DNA of 20,260 bases from JALYQB01 sp035640155 (lineage in GTDB: Bacteria > Actinomycetota > Actinomycetes > Mycobacteriales > Pseudonocardiaceae): positions 1 to 20,260 of the forward strand of contig DASQWR010000124.1 of the NCBI GenBank assembly GCA_035640155.1, in the 5' to 3' direction. Position numbers and translations under genes: made by a program. Positions 1-8,701 of the stretch are shown piece after piece (position 1 is the stretch's first letter; each line of letters opens with the position of its first letter). The notes beneath the pieces are model-generated. The model saw only the letters and a program-made list of their open reading frames with translations, had not been told where the DNA came from and did no database searches.

Positions 1-152
1 AAGCACGCGCTGCGGCCGTGACGGCACGCGCCAAGGACAGCGGGACGGACGACCGCGGGCAGGTGAAGTCGGCCGTCCCGATCGGCGGGGCTACAGTGCT
101 CGCCGTCGTGGCGGCTATCGTGACTGTGGTGGTATGGAGGCGGGGTCGATGA
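1..152 (+). CDS. C-terminal end of a DUF3618-like membrane protein (partial)
   Basis: The reading frame enters from the left edge and ends at TGA 150-152. The last 49 residues show a charged linker, then one hydrophobic segment (about 20 residues, rich in Val/Ala) and a terminal WRRGR, the usual end of single-pass DUF3618 proteins. In many actinobacteria such a gene sits beside BrkB and DUF4235 genes, as here. The stop overlaps the ATG of the next gene (ATGA), so the two are probably translationally coupled. Function is unknown; the family assignment rests only on the C-terminal pattern and the gene order. Confidence 0.5.
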   Translation, partial: ARAAAVTARAKDSGTDDRGQVKSAVPIGGATVLAVVAAIVTVVVWRRGR

Positions 153-1270
153 CAGATGGCAAGCCCGGCGCGCACCGGGCGGCGGCGGAAGCTGAGCATC
201 CGGACAAGCCCGACTCGCCGACTGAGGTCACCAAGCCGTCCTGGCGTTATGTGGTCCGCAAGACCGCAGGGGAGTTCTCCAAGGACGAATGCACCGATCT
301 TGCGGCGGCGCTGACGTTCTACTCGGTGCTGGCGCTGTTCCCCGCGCTGATCGCGATGTTGTCGCTGCTCGGGGTCGTCGGTCAGGGCAGAAGGACCGTC
401 GACACGTTGCTCGGTGTCGTCTCCGACGTCGGGGGCTCGTCGGTCGCGGACACGTTGCGCCCGACCCTGATCGCTCTGAGTCAGACCCCCGGCGCCGGCA
501 TCGCATTGATCCTCGGTCTGGCTGCCGCACTGTGGTCCGCTTCCGGCTACGTCGGATCGTTCGGCCGCGCGATGAACCGGATCTATGAGATCGGGGAGGG
601 CCGACCGATCTGGAAGCTGCGGCCTGTGATGCTGCTGGTCACCCTGGTCGCGGTGATCCTCAGCGCCGTCGCCGCACTCGCGCTGATCATCACCGGACCG
701 GCCGCTCAGGCTGTCGGCGACGCGGTCGGGCTTGGTTCGACCGTGGTCCTCATCTGGAGCATCGCCAAGTGGCCGGTGATCCTGCTGATCGTCGTCCTCA
801 TTGTCGCGATCTTGTACTACGCCACCCCGAACGTGCAGCAACCCAGGTTCCGGTGGCTGAGCATCGGTGCTCTGGTCGCCATCGTCGTGTGGGTGCTCGC
901 CTCGGCCGCCTTTGGCTTCTACGTCGCGAGCTTCTCCAGCTACAACAAGACCTACGGGTCGCTGGCCGGCGTGATCGTCTTCTTGCTGTGGCTGTGGATC
1001 ACGAACCTGGCGCTGCTCTTCGGCGCCGAGCTCGACGCCGAGCTCGAGCGTGGCCGCGAACTGCAGGCCGGGCTCCCGGCCGAGGAAACCATCCAGCTTC
1101 CGCCGCGCGATTCCCGCAACATCGACAAGGCCGACGCCAAGGAGCAAGCCGACATCGAACGAGGCCGCGCGCTCCGTCAGAGCCACGGCGGTACCCAAGA
1201 CGACGCCGGCACGGACACACAGTCCGACTCCGACGATCAAGGCGCCGGGCGACACCGGCCCCCCAATTGA
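149..1270 (+). CDS. YihY/BrkB-family inner membrane protein
   Basis: This is a 373-residue integral membrane protein of the YihY/virulence factor BrkB family, whose biochemical role is not settled. The N-terminal 40 residues are hydrophilic. The amphipathic family motif with 'CTDLAAALTFYSVLALFPALIA' character follows at about residues 48-70, then several strongly hydrophobic helices and the conserved 'YKTYGSLAGVIVFLLWLW'-type segment near residue 270. The C-terminal tail is long, acidic and low in complexity. I place the start at ATG 149 rather than ATG 134 because GGAGG lies at 136-140 with good spacing and the ATG overlaps the upstream stop. The next gene starts 28 bases after the stop, suggesting one transcript. 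Confidence 0.85.
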   Translation: MTDGKPGAHRAAAEAEHPDKPDSPTEVTKPSWRYVVRKTAGEFSKDECTDLAAALTFYSVLALFPALIAMLSLLGVVGQGRRTVDTLLGVVSDVGGSSVADTLRPTLIALSQTPGAGIALILGLAAALWSASGYVGSFGRAMNRIYEIGEGRPIWKLRPVMLLVTLVAVILSAVAALALIITGPAAQAVGDAVGLGSTVVLIWSIAKWPVILLIVVLIVAILYYATPNVQQPRFRWLSIGALVAIVVWVLASAAFGFYVASFSSYNKTYGSLAGVIVFLLWLWITNLALLFGAELDAELERGRELQAGLPAEETIQLPPRDSRNIDKADAKEQADIERGRALRQSHGGTQDDAGTDTQSDSDDQGAGRHRPPN

Positions 1271-1298
1271 TCAGCAAGTCCACCGGAAGGATCCGCTC

Positions 1299-1595
1299 AT
1301 GCCCCGTGAAGAACCCGGCAGCACGCTCGCCAAGATCCTCTACCGCCCGATCGGGCTCCTCGGCAGCATCACCGCCGGCATCGTGGCCGGCCAGGTATTC
1401 AAACAGGTGTGGAAGCGAGCCACTCCAGGCGACAACTCCGACGCACCAAGAGCGCTGGAATCCGAGTACCGACTTCGAGAGATTCTGATCGCAGCCGCCA
1501 TCCAGGGCGCGATCTTCGCGACCGTGAAGGCATTCATCGACCGTGCGGGCGCGCGGGCGTTCCAACGCTGGACCGGCGAGTGGCCAGGCGACTGA
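1299..1595 (+). CDS. DUF4235 family membrane protein
   Basis: This 98-residue protein starts at ATG 1299, with GGAAGG about 10 bases upstream. It has the DUF4235 pattern: an N-terminal 'KILYRPIGLLGS' segment leading into a first hydrophobic helix with a GxxxG-like 'AGIVAGQVFKQVWK' run, a short charged loop, then 'LREILIAAAIQGAIFATVKA' as a second helix and a short 'RAGARAFQRWTGEWPGD' tail. Function is unknown. It follows the BrkB gene closely, and this pairing is common in actinobacterial envelope-stress or general-stress clusters, although no promoter motif was identified here. Confidence 0.8.
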   Translation: MPREEPGSTLAKILYRPIGLLGSITAGIVAGQVFKQVWKRATPGDNSDAPRALESEYRLREILIAAAIQGAIFATVKAFIDRAGARAFQRWTGEWPGD

Positions 1596-1881
1596 GAAGA
1601 TACACCCGACCCACCCAGCTTCCGCACACTCAGCAGGCTGCGGTCAGCGAGCCGGAACGCCCCCGGGCGGTCTCGTCTCCGATCCGGTTGCTGTCTCGCA
1701 CCGCGGCCTACGACCGTGCCCGTAAGCGGAATCCCCACCCGGTGCACTCTTGGCGCACTCCTTCCAGCTGTGCGCGCGTGGAGGAGGAGCAGGAGCGGGA
1801 CGTCCCGCAAGACTGGTTCGGTGAAAGTCCCGGTGAGCGGGGGCTAACCGGCACCCACATGCACCTGCGCGGGCGCCCGCG
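1596..1881. other. Intergenic stretch with no convincing gene
   Basis: No frame here has a convincing protein. Positions 1795-1855 hold a structured stretch with a 'ggttcggtgaaagtccc' run flanked by GC-rich complementary segments. It resembles the conserved 5' RNA domain of some bacterial group II introns, but no intron-encoded reverse transcriptase is present. It borders the IS481-type transposase remnant and is probably mobile-element debris. Confidence 0.3.
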
Positions 1882-2755
1882 GCCCTCATCGAGTCGGCCG
1901 GCACCAACTCGATCGTGCAGCCGCCGGCCGTGGAGCCGGGCGCCGTGGAGCCGCCGGTGCGCGAAGACGCCGACGCCCCGCCTGCGTCGGGGATGTATCG
2001 GTGTGGGCCGGTGGAGTTCGAGCGGGTCGTGCCGGCCTCGGGAACCTCGGGGTAGCCGGCAAGCAGTTCTGGCTCGGCCCGGTCCGGGCCGGGGTGAGCG
2101 TGACGTTCTGGGCCGACCACGACGTGATCCACCTGCTCATCGGGGGCGCCCGGGTCAAGACCGTGCGCTCGCACCTGTCCAGCACCGACCTGGCCGCGCT
2201 CGCCGCCGCCGGCGGGCGTCTGGCAGGGGTGCCACCGCTGCCCCCGCCCGAACCCGGTGCCGCGTTGAAGGTCGACCGCACCGTCAGTCGCGCTGGGCTG
2301 GCCTCCCCCGGCGACCACCGATTGCTCGCCGCGGAGATCCTCGGCGGCCATCGGGTCAGCATCCGGATCGAGGAGTCGACGTTGATGTTCTTCGACCCCG
2401 ACAGCGCGAGCTGCTGCGTACCCGGCCCAACCCGCTCAGCTACGAGCAGGCCCGCCGGCTACGCGGCGCCCGCCCCGCCGGCCCGTCGCCCCGCCCGTCA
2501 GTCGAGCCCGTCACCGTGCAACACCGCGCGTCCAACAGCGGGGTCATCATGGTCGCCGGGCAGAAGCTCGCGCTCGGCCGCGCGCATGCCCACACCGTCG
2601 TCACCGTGCACGTCGCCGAACACACCATGACCGTCGAGCACGCCGACGGCACACACCGCACCTTCCGCCGCACCAGCACTCAGCCGGTCCGGAGCTGGAA
2701 GGGCCAACGCCCCCGCGCTTCCACCACCGGCCAACGACCCACCGCAGGCACCTGA
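1882..2755 (+). pseudogene. IS481-type transposase, C-terminal remnant with two frameshifts
   Basis: Three consecutive frames together give one recognisable protein tail. Frame 1 (1882 to about 2040) reads to 'CGPVEFERVVPASGN'. Frame 3 (about 2040-2400) reads 'LGVAGKQFWLGPVRAGVSVT' and on to 'IRIEESTLMFFDPDS'. Frame 2 (about 2400-2755) reads 'RELLRTRPNPLSYEQARRLR' and ends with 'TTQPVRSWKGQRPR'-like sequence ('TSTQPVRSWKGQRPR' here). The order matches the beta-rich C-terminal region of actinobacterial integrase-like IS481 transposases. The HTH and DDE catalytic core are absent, so the copy is dead both by 5' truncation and by two frame changes. The family name is from recall of the tail motifs and should be confirmed by a protein search. 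Confidence 0.65.
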
Positions 2756-2859
2756 GCGCCGTGGTCACCACCGCTCGGGCGGCGCGGACTACGGGCCTGG
2801 CCCCTCCCGCGTCAAGGGTGCTGCGCATCGCTGCGCGACCCGCCTTCGGCGGCCGTTGA

Positions 2860-3135
2860 CCCTGGAGCCTAATGAGAGCTACCGGGTCGGCGAGCCTGAT
2901 CGGTATGAGGACCAGCCGAGGGCATGCTCCGAGCCGGTAGTCGCTGGCGGGTGAGCACTCGCGGAGCCTGGATGAGCTTCGGTGAAATCCTGGGCAGAGA
3001 ACGTGCCCCTGCCGGTGGCGTGGGAGAAGTGGACAGCTGATGGGATGTCGTGCCGGTCGTTCGACGTGAGCACTTGATCATTAGGTCGCTGGTTCTCCCA
3101 CCTGGCTGCCGAACAGGTCCAAGCGCGACAAGTCG
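2860..3135 (+). ncRNA. Candidate IS110 non-coding end with bridge-RNA-like hairpins
   Basis: About 270 bases precede the IS110 recombinase. In IS110-group elements this end commonly encodes the bridge RNA that pairs with target and donor DNA. Hairpins visible here are 2926-2931 with 2962-2967 (6-bp stem closing a large GC-rich loop) and 2992-2996 with 3004-3008 (GGGCA/TGCCC, 7-base loop). Exact element ends and guide loops cannot be set from one copy. The rest of the 2756-3135 gap (2756-2860) is GC-rich inverted-repeat sequence of the sort IS110 elements often target. Confidence 0.4.
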
Positions 3136-4377
3136 GTGAGGAGGGCGGGTTTGCTGTTCGTCGGGGACGACTGGTCCGAAGAGCATCACGACGTGGAGAT
3201 CCAGGATGAGGCTGGCCGGCAGCTGGGCCGGGCTCGACTGGCCGAGGGAATCGAGGGGGCCAGCCGGCTGCACGCGTTGATCGCCGAGCACCTCGAGGTC
3301 GACGACGCAGCGGACACGGTCGTGATCGGGATCGAGACCGATCACGGCCCGTGGGTGGTGGCGTTGCGGGCGGCGGGCTATCAGCTCTATGCGATCAATC
3401 CACTGCAGGTGGCCCGGTACCGGGAACGGCACAGCGTGTCCGGCGCGAAGAGTGACGCCGCGGACGCGCACACGCTGGCAGACATGGTGCGCACCGATCG
3501 CCACCAGCTGCGCCCGGTGGCCGGGGACAGCGACCGGGGTGAGGCAGTCAAGGTGGTGGCGCGGGCGCACCAGCGGTTGATCTGGGAGCGGACCCGGCAC
3601 CTGCAGCGGCTGCGGGCGGCGTTGCGGGAGTTCTTCCCGGCCGCGCTGGTCGCTTTCGAGGACCTCGCGGCCCCCGATACGTTGGAACTGCTTGCCGCGG
3701 CCCCTGACCCGGTGAGCGCAGCTCGACTCACGACCCGGCGGATCACCGCCGCCCTCAACCACGCCCGACGCCGCCAGGTCGAGGACAAGGCCGCGCGGAT
3801 CCGGGCGGCGCTGCGCGCCGAGCATCTGGGCCAGTCCGAGGGGATCAGCGCGGCCTACGCGGTGACCGTGCAAGCCGAGGTAGCGATCCTGACTACCTTG
3901 CGCACCGAGATCAAGACCATGCAGGAGCAGGTCGAGGCCCATTTTGGGCAGCACCCGGACGCTGAGATCTACCGCAGCCAGCCTGGGCTCGGAGACATCC
4001 TCGGCGCCCGGGTGCTCGGTGAGTTCGGCGACGACCCCACCCGCTACGCCAGTGCGCGTGCCCACAAGAACTACGCCGGCACCAGCCCGATCACCCGCCA
4101 GTCTGGGAAGAAGAAGTCCGTGCATGCCCGCCACGTGCACAACGATCGACTTCTCGACGCGCTCGGTGGCCAGGCCCAATCGGCGCTCAACGCCTCACCC
4201 GGCGCTCGGGCCTACTACGACCAGCTCCGTGCCCGCGAGGTCGGGCACCAAGCCGCGCTGCGCCAGCTCGCGAACCGCCTAGTCGGCATCCTGCACGGCT
4301 GCCTCACGACCCGATCTTTCTACACCGAAGCGATTGCCTGGCCAACCAACACCCAAGATCACCAAGCTGCGGCGTGA
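3136..4377 (+). CDS. IS110-family transposase (DEDD/serine recombinase)
   Basis: The protein is 413 residues and starts at GTG 3136. The N-terminal RuvC-like DEDD domain has its acidic residues in place: D11 or D12 in 'LFVGDDWSEE', E67 in 'VVIGIETDHG', and D107 and D110 in 'GAKSDAADAH'. A coiled-coil-like, Arg/Ala-rich central part (about 150-265) follows. The C-terminal Transposase_20 domain has the helix-hairpin 'SQPGLGDILGARVLGEFGDD' (281-300) and the 'GTSPITRQSGKKK' stretch, where S323 is the expected catalytic serine. All landmarks are intact and length is normal, so it could be active. The upstream non-coding end is likely part of the same element. Confidence 0.9.
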   Translation: MRRAGLLFVGDDWSEEHHDVEIQDEAGRQLGRARLAEGIEGASRLHALIAEHLEVDDAADTVVIGIETDHGPWVVALRAAGYQLYAINPLQVARYRERHSVSGAKSDAADAHTLADMVRTDRHQLRPVAGDSDRGEAVKVVARAHQRLIWERTRHLQRLRAALREFFPAALVAFEDLAAPDTLELLAAAPDPVSAARLTTRRITAALNHARRRQVEDKAARIRAALRAEHLGQSEGISAAYAVTVQAEVAILTTLRTEIKTMQEQVEAHFGQHPDAEIYRSQPGLGDILGARVLGEFGDDPTRYASARAHKNYAGTSPITRQSGKKKSVHARHVHNDRLLDALGGQAQSALNASPGARAYYDQLRAREVGHQAALRQLANRLVGILHGCLTTRSFYTEAIAWPTNTQDHQAAA

Positions 4378-4944
4378 CTTCCGAGGGCCCTCTCAGCCGC
4401 GATGGTGACCGTCGCTCGTCGAGCGTCCAGGTCGCGGTCGTTCTCGCTTCGCTGCGGGCGCTCCACCTGGACCCTCCTCACTGACGGCAAGAACCGGCCA
4501 GGACCGAGGAAAGGCCATCTCTGCCCATGACATCCCGGCACACCCCTTGACAACCCAGGGTCCTGGGATGTCTCTGCCGACCCTGCGGCAGGATCATCGG
4601 GCAGGCCACGGCCTGCCCTCCCACCACGCGCCACCCGAGACTCATCCCGGACGACCACCTGGCACACGCGGGAGAACCCAACGTTTCCTAGCCCGAACGT
4701 CAAGCATCAGGTGGGATCAGACACAGCGATAGGTGCGATGCCGCTCATACAGCCCCCGGTGGTGACCATGGCCGCTCACCGCGACCCGCCACGACGCTGA
4801 CTTGTCCGCCTAACGTCGGCAGATATTTGCCACAGGTGGTCGAGGGCGGCGTGAGGTAACGTGTGAGCCATATACCACGTAGGCGCTGCCTCAGCGTGGA
4901 GTCTCGCTGATCGTGAACCTTGGCCCTACGAGGAGGCGCATCGC
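4378..4944. other. 567-base gap: IS110 right end and decayed intergenic sequence
   Basis: No frame gives a credible protein. The first hundred bases should include the right end of the IS110 element. Notable structure: gacatccc at 4529-4536 pairs with gggatgtc at 4565-4572, and inside the loop CCCAGG (4554-4559) pairs with CCTGGG (4562-4567). These may form a terminator or a degenerate insertion end. The last 80 bases hold the presumed promoter of the PAP2 gene, but I cannot point to confident -35/-10 boxes. Confidence 0.4.
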
Positions 4945-5433
4945 GTGGGAACCCGTCTCACCCGGCTTGCCCGTGCTGGTCGTATCGCTGAGCAGCCGCC
5001 GTTTTGGGGTTGTGTTGCAATTGCGCTCGCTGTTGGGGGTGGGGTAAGGGCTCGGCAAGCAGCCCTGCGAGGCAGCGTGGGTTACGTCGTCGCCTCCTTC
5101 GTCGCCAACATCAGTGTCAAGCCGTTCGTCTACCGACGCCGACCTCAAGGTGCCGGTAAGGGCCGCCGAACCGGTCCGCTCACGTCGTCCTTCCCGTCGG
5201 GTCACACCGCGTCGGACCTCGCCTTTATCTTCGGCGTGGCTCAGGAGTTGCCCCTGCTGGTAGTTCCACTCGCAGGCGCCACAACCGCAGCCCACTGGTC
5301 CCTAATTCAGAGCAGGAAGCATCACGTGAGCGACGTGTTCGGCGGGGGGGCGATCGGGCTGGTCGTGGCATACGTCATGTGGAAGTTGTGGCCAACGGCC
5401 AAGCCTTCCGCAGGAGGCATGGGGGGTCTCTGA
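4945..5433 (+). CDS. PAP2-superfamily membrane protein
   Basis: This 162-residue protein starts at GTG 4945, preceded by GAGGAGG with good spacing. It carries the phosphatidic-acid-phosphatase type 2 motifs: K59-x6-RP (66-67) in 'KPFVYRRRP', PSGH at 84-87, and H126-x3-D130 in 'HHVSDVFGGGAIG'. Hydrophobic segments lie around 21-35, 45-58, 92-115 and 133-148. Members dephosphorylate lipid phosphates or pyrophosphates at the membrane. One oddity: aligned to the usual SR-x5-H...D motif, the Arg position is Leu120, so catalysis may be altered or use the nearby R124. It is an isolated gene between mobile-element debris. Confidence 0.8.
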   Translation: MGTRLTRLARAGRIAEQPPFWGCVAIALAVGGGVRARQAALRGSVGYVVASFVANISVKPFVYRRRPQGAGKGRRTGPLTSSFPSGHTASDLAFIFGVAQELPLLVVPLAGATTAAHWSLIQSRKHHVSDVFGGGAIGLVVAYVMWKLWPTAKPSAGGMGGL

Positions 5434-5614
5434 TGGTTATTGCGGGCCGTCCCGGTTGTGGCTGAGCGTCACCACAACGCCGTCGGTGTTGCTTTTCTAC
5501 GGTTAGCGAGGACTCTCCTCAAACCATGACCATGAATAGTGGCCGTGTGAAGTTCTCCCGCCACCAGGTCTGTAGCGAGTTGGTTAGTTGAGTGATGCGG
5601 CTCACTTAATGAAG

Positions 5615-5815
5615 TTATGTAAAACCTGATTCACGAAGTTGCGATATGTAGCCTTCGAGGGGCCGAAACCACATCTTGACCTTGGCGGGTGAGGTAATGC
5701 CCGCGACTTTGAACTCTTGCTCAACGGTGCGGACGTGGAAGTACTCGTCTGGCGTTGGGTACGTCCGGGCCGCACCGCGCTTGCTGTGCGCGTAGTAGAA
5801 ATATTGCAGTAGCAT
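5615..5815 (-). pseudogene. Methyltransferase-like C-terminal fragment
   Basis: The 66-residue frame has far more A/T-ending codons than its neighbours and a sequence that looks genuinely protein-coding. The end, 'KMWFRPLEGYISQLRESGFT', resembles the 'hRPLxxYxxxLxxAGF' strand-helix near the C-terminus of class I SAM-dependent methyltransferases. The preceding 'TPDEYFHVRT' segment would match the region just before it. The conserved SAM-binding core is absent, since the frame is cut at about 5815 where integrase sequence begins in the opposite orientation. I read it as the tail of a foreign gene left by a recombination event. The family call is tentative. Confidence 0.4.
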
Positions 5816-5817
5816 TA

Positions 5818-6030
5818 GAATTACACCCCACGGACCTACGCCGGATCCGGCTGCACGCCCTGCGTCGCTCCTGCGTGAGCCTGCTGCTCGCCCTCGGCGT
5901 GCACCCCCGCGTCATGATGGAGATCGTCAGCCACAGTGGCATCGAAATGACCATGAACGTGTACGGGCACGTCAATCTGGACGTGCAACGCGACGCGCTG
6001 GACACGCTCAACGACGAGCTGAGTGGATGA
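5818..6030 (+). pseudogene. Tyrosine site-specific integrase, C-terminal remnant
   Basis: The last 70 residues of a phage/AICE-type tyrosine recombinase are readable. They show H-x-x-R in 'RLHALRRSCVSLLLALGV', then 'MMEIVSHSGIEMTMNVYGHV', which carries the second histidine region and the nucleophilic tyrosine, ending in 'LDTLNDELSG' at TGA. The N-terminal arm-binding and core-binding domains and the first catalytic Arg are missing. It is abruptly joined upstream to the methyltransferase fragment. Its stop lies about 70 bases before the tRNA-Pro-like attachment site, the usual place for an integrase of an integrative element. It cannot be active in this form. Confidence 0.8.
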
Positions 6031-6096
6031 GGCCGTTGCTGTCACCGGAAGCTGTCAACGAGGGTGCCTTGATCACTGACACCCCCGTTGACCTCG

Positions 6097-6144
6097 GTCG
6101 GGGCGACAGGATTTGAACCTGCGACCCCTTGACCCCCAGGACGT
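6097..6144 (-). repeat. attachment site copy 1: 3' half of tRNA-Pro(GGG)
   Basis: Read on the minus strand this is the anticodon-loop-to-acceptor half of a tRNA. It has CTGGGGG as the loop, TCAAG as the 3' anticodon stem, a GCAGG-TTCAAAT-CCTGT T-arm and a CCCCGAC end. The 5' half that would complete it is absent. The copy at 19517-19564 matches it with 36 bases identical (6104-6139) and two mismatches over 48. Such 3'-half duplications are left by integrases that use tRNA genes. An integrase remnant lies to the left. Confidence 0.75.
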
Positions 6145-6242
6145 GGGAGTAGCCATTTCCGCTGGTCAGGCGCGCTCCAGCGGTGTTCGCTGCCGTGCTC
6201 GACGTGCTCGGAGTGCAGGGTCCGCGCATGACGTGTGGCCCC

Positions 6243-6252
6243 CAAGTGGTCC
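6243..6252 (+). promoter_or_regulatory. candidate integrase arm-type site (copy 1)
   Basis: The decamer caagtggtcc lies 99 bases right of attachment site 1. The identical decamer lies 97 bases right of site 2 (19661-19670), where it overlaps a second near-repeat. Equal spacing suggests a shared recombinase or excisionase binding site. This is inference from two copies. Confidence 0.4.
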
Positions 6253-6277
6253 CCAGCCGGAAGCTATCCTTCGAGGC

Positions 6278-6625
6278 ATGCCGACGGTCGATAGGCCTCG
6301 ACTTGAGATGCCTCGTGACCAGCTGTTCGCAGAGGTGAATGGTGCGCCCGGCGCGGCGGCGGCGGGCCTGCTGTTGTCATCGTCGCGGAGCGGGGCTTTA
6401 TGGGGCACGCGGCTGGGGCCCCCACACCCAGGGCGTCCGATTCGATTCACGGTCGGGGAACCTGGAAGGCGATCAACGATCTGGAGGGTGTGGGCAAACC
6501 CCAAAAAGGGGGACATTTACATCGCGAGCAGGAAGACGGCTTGGAACTTCAAGCTCAGCCTCCACGAGTCCGGCGACTGGCGATGTAGAACTTGCGGAGG
6601 GTCGCTAGACCTGGCGGAGTGGTGA
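6278..6625 (+). CDS. hypothetical protein
   Basis: The frame from ATG 6278 gives 115 residues. The middle and C-terminal part ('STIWRVWANPKKGDIYIASR', then 'TAWNFKLSLHESGDW') looks like a conserved beta-rich hypothetical family seen in actinobacteria. I do not know a function. The very end ('RCRTCGGSLDLAEW') departs from the style of the rest, so the gene may be truncated or frameshifted after about residue 100. No signal peptide or membrane segment is seen. It is the first gene to the right of attachment site 1. Confidence 0.5.
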   Translation: MPTVDRPRLEMPRDQLFAEVNGAPGAAAAGLLLSSSRSGALWGTRLGPPHPGRPIRFTVGEPGRRSTIWRVWANPKKGDIYIASRKTAWNFKLSLHESGDWRCRTCGGSLDLAEW

Positions 6626-7076
6626 CGTGCAAGTGGGCTGAGCAGCGGAAACCTGCTCGCCAGTTCTCGGCGGTCCTGGTGCCTCCCGGACGCTTGACGG
6701 CCTGGGGACGGCCTGGCGCGACCCCGCGCAGCGGCGGTGCGGATGCGGGCATCCCGTCGCGTCGGTGGGCTCGTCCCGGAGCGGGCCAGGAGGCGGGGTC
6801 CAGGTGGAGCACCCGCCGCGCTGAACGACCTGAGCCCCGCCCCCTGGCTGCTACGCTTTCGGCGCCGACGTGGGGGATGCCCGACCCTCACTGGTGATCC
6901 ACCGCCTTGCACCCGGCTCGGCCCCATCCCGGAGCGGAGGTCCGCCGGAGGCGTCGTCGTTGCCGTCCTCGTGCTGCTGGGCAGGGGAGCGTTGGGCATG
7001 TGCCGGGCCGGCCGTCGAGCAGTAGCCTTGATCCTTCACGGTTAGGCTGCCCGATGATTGTAGGTACTCTTACGTA
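6626..7076. other. 451-base gap without a recognisable gene
   Basis: Frames on both strands are open because of high GC, but none shows a recognisable fold, consistent codon usage or a ribosome-binding site. The last 40 bases before 7077 are more A/T-rich (around 'gattgtaggtactcttacg') and probably hold the promoter of the DHFR-family gene. Confidence 0.35.
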
Positions 7077-7625
<549 letters not shown>

Positions 7626-7781
7626 AGAAAGGGCTCGGCCGGGGGTCCACGGGCCTTCAAGACCTGTGGATCTGTTCATGCGAGTCAATTGGTCGCGTAC
7701 TGATTCCTGGTTGTTTCTTCGGCGCGGGGCTGTTCGATGAGGATGGGCGTAGTGGAAGCTCTTCGGTCCTAGGATCGGACC

Positions 7782-8252
7782 ATGAGCAGGATCGACCGCG
7801 CCAGCCGGGTGATCGCGGCATCACCGGCGACTCTCTACGGCGCTCTCCTCGACCGGGAGTCCCTTGAGGCCTGGCTGCCGCCGGACGGCATGCGCGGGTG
7901 GGTCGAGCAGTGGGATCCCCGGCCTGGTGGCGGGTTCCGGATTGTCCTCACCTACCTCGACGCCGCCGACAGCACCGGCAAGACTTCAGGTGCGACGGAT
8001 GTGGTCGACGTCGGGTTCGTCGAGCTGGTGCCACCGGAGCGCGTGGTGCAGCGGGCGGTGTTCGAGGCCGATGACCCGTCGTTCGCGGGCACCATGACGA
8101 TGACCTGGCACCTCGCTGCCGCCGGTGACGGGACTGAGGTGACCGTCACCGCCACGGACGTGCCATCCGGCATCGACCAAGCGGTCCACGAGGCCGGGAT
8201 CGCCTCCTCGCTGGCCAACCTGGCGTCGTACGTCGAAGCGCCCCGGCCTTGA
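7782..8252 (+). CDS. SRPBCC / AHSA1-like domain protein
   Basis: The 156-residue protein starts at ATG 7782 and is a single START-like (SRPBCC) domain of the activator-of-Hsp90-ATPase-1 type. The N-terminal strand 'ASRVIAASPATLYGALLD' is followed by the typical 'LEAWLPPDGMRGWVEQWDPR' loop, a central 'PGGGFRIVLTY' hairpin, a 'FVELVPPERVVQRAVFE' strand and a final amphipathic helix 'SLANLASYVE'. Members bind small hydrophobic ligands; the ligand here is unknown. Length and domain are complete. It stands alone, with no coupled partner. Confidence 0.85.
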   Translation: MSRIDRASRVIAASPATLYGALLDRESLEAWLPPDGMRGWVEQWDPRPGGGFRIVLTYLDAADSTGKTSGATDVVDVGFVELVPPERVVQRAVFEADDPSFAGTMTMTWHLAAAGDGTEVTVTATDVPSGIDQAVHEAGIASSLANLASYVEAPRP

Positions 8253-8701
8253 TGGAATCGCGCCGCTGCCCCGCGGTGGTGTCGTCGCTCGCTTCCGTGC
8301 TCGTGCTCCTGGCGAAGGGGGCGGGCTGGCTGGCCCACGCAACCCCGATGCCAGGCCGCGCGCTCCTCGGTGGCGGCGGCGCGCGGAGCAGCGCCGCCGC
8401 CCGTCTCCCCCTCCTTCTCCTGCCAGCCCGCCCGCTCCAAGCCGCCCTGCCCCTCCGAGTAGTCGCCGGTCCTTGGCCTCGCGGCTGCGTCGGTCCAGCG
8501 CTGCCCGGCCCGCCTCGACCTGGTGCACAGGCACGTGAGCGTGCAGACGCGCCGCCACGGGCAGCGCCTTGATCCCATAGCGCCGGATTCGACAGCAGCG
8601 CGGACCGCTCGCGTGCGGACCGCTTACGGACCGCTCGCGCTACTTGCCGACCGGATCGTTGGCGCGGAGGGAGCCGGGTGACCCTGTCGTGGGGGTGGGG
8701 T
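8253..8701. other. 449-base gap with short direct repeats
   Basis: No credible gene is visible, although a minus-strand frame around 8420-8575 has a helical, Arg/Ala-rich look and might be a decayed fragment. Three copies of CGGACCGCT lie at 8601-8609, 8616-8624 and 8627-8635. The gap ends at the truncated IS6 transposase, so deletion accompanying that insertion may have created it. Confidence 0.3.

Noticed and set aside
6097..6144. A functional tRNA gene at attachment site 1
   Set aside because: Only the 3' half is present; the 5' acceptor, D-arm and 5' anticodon stem are missing.
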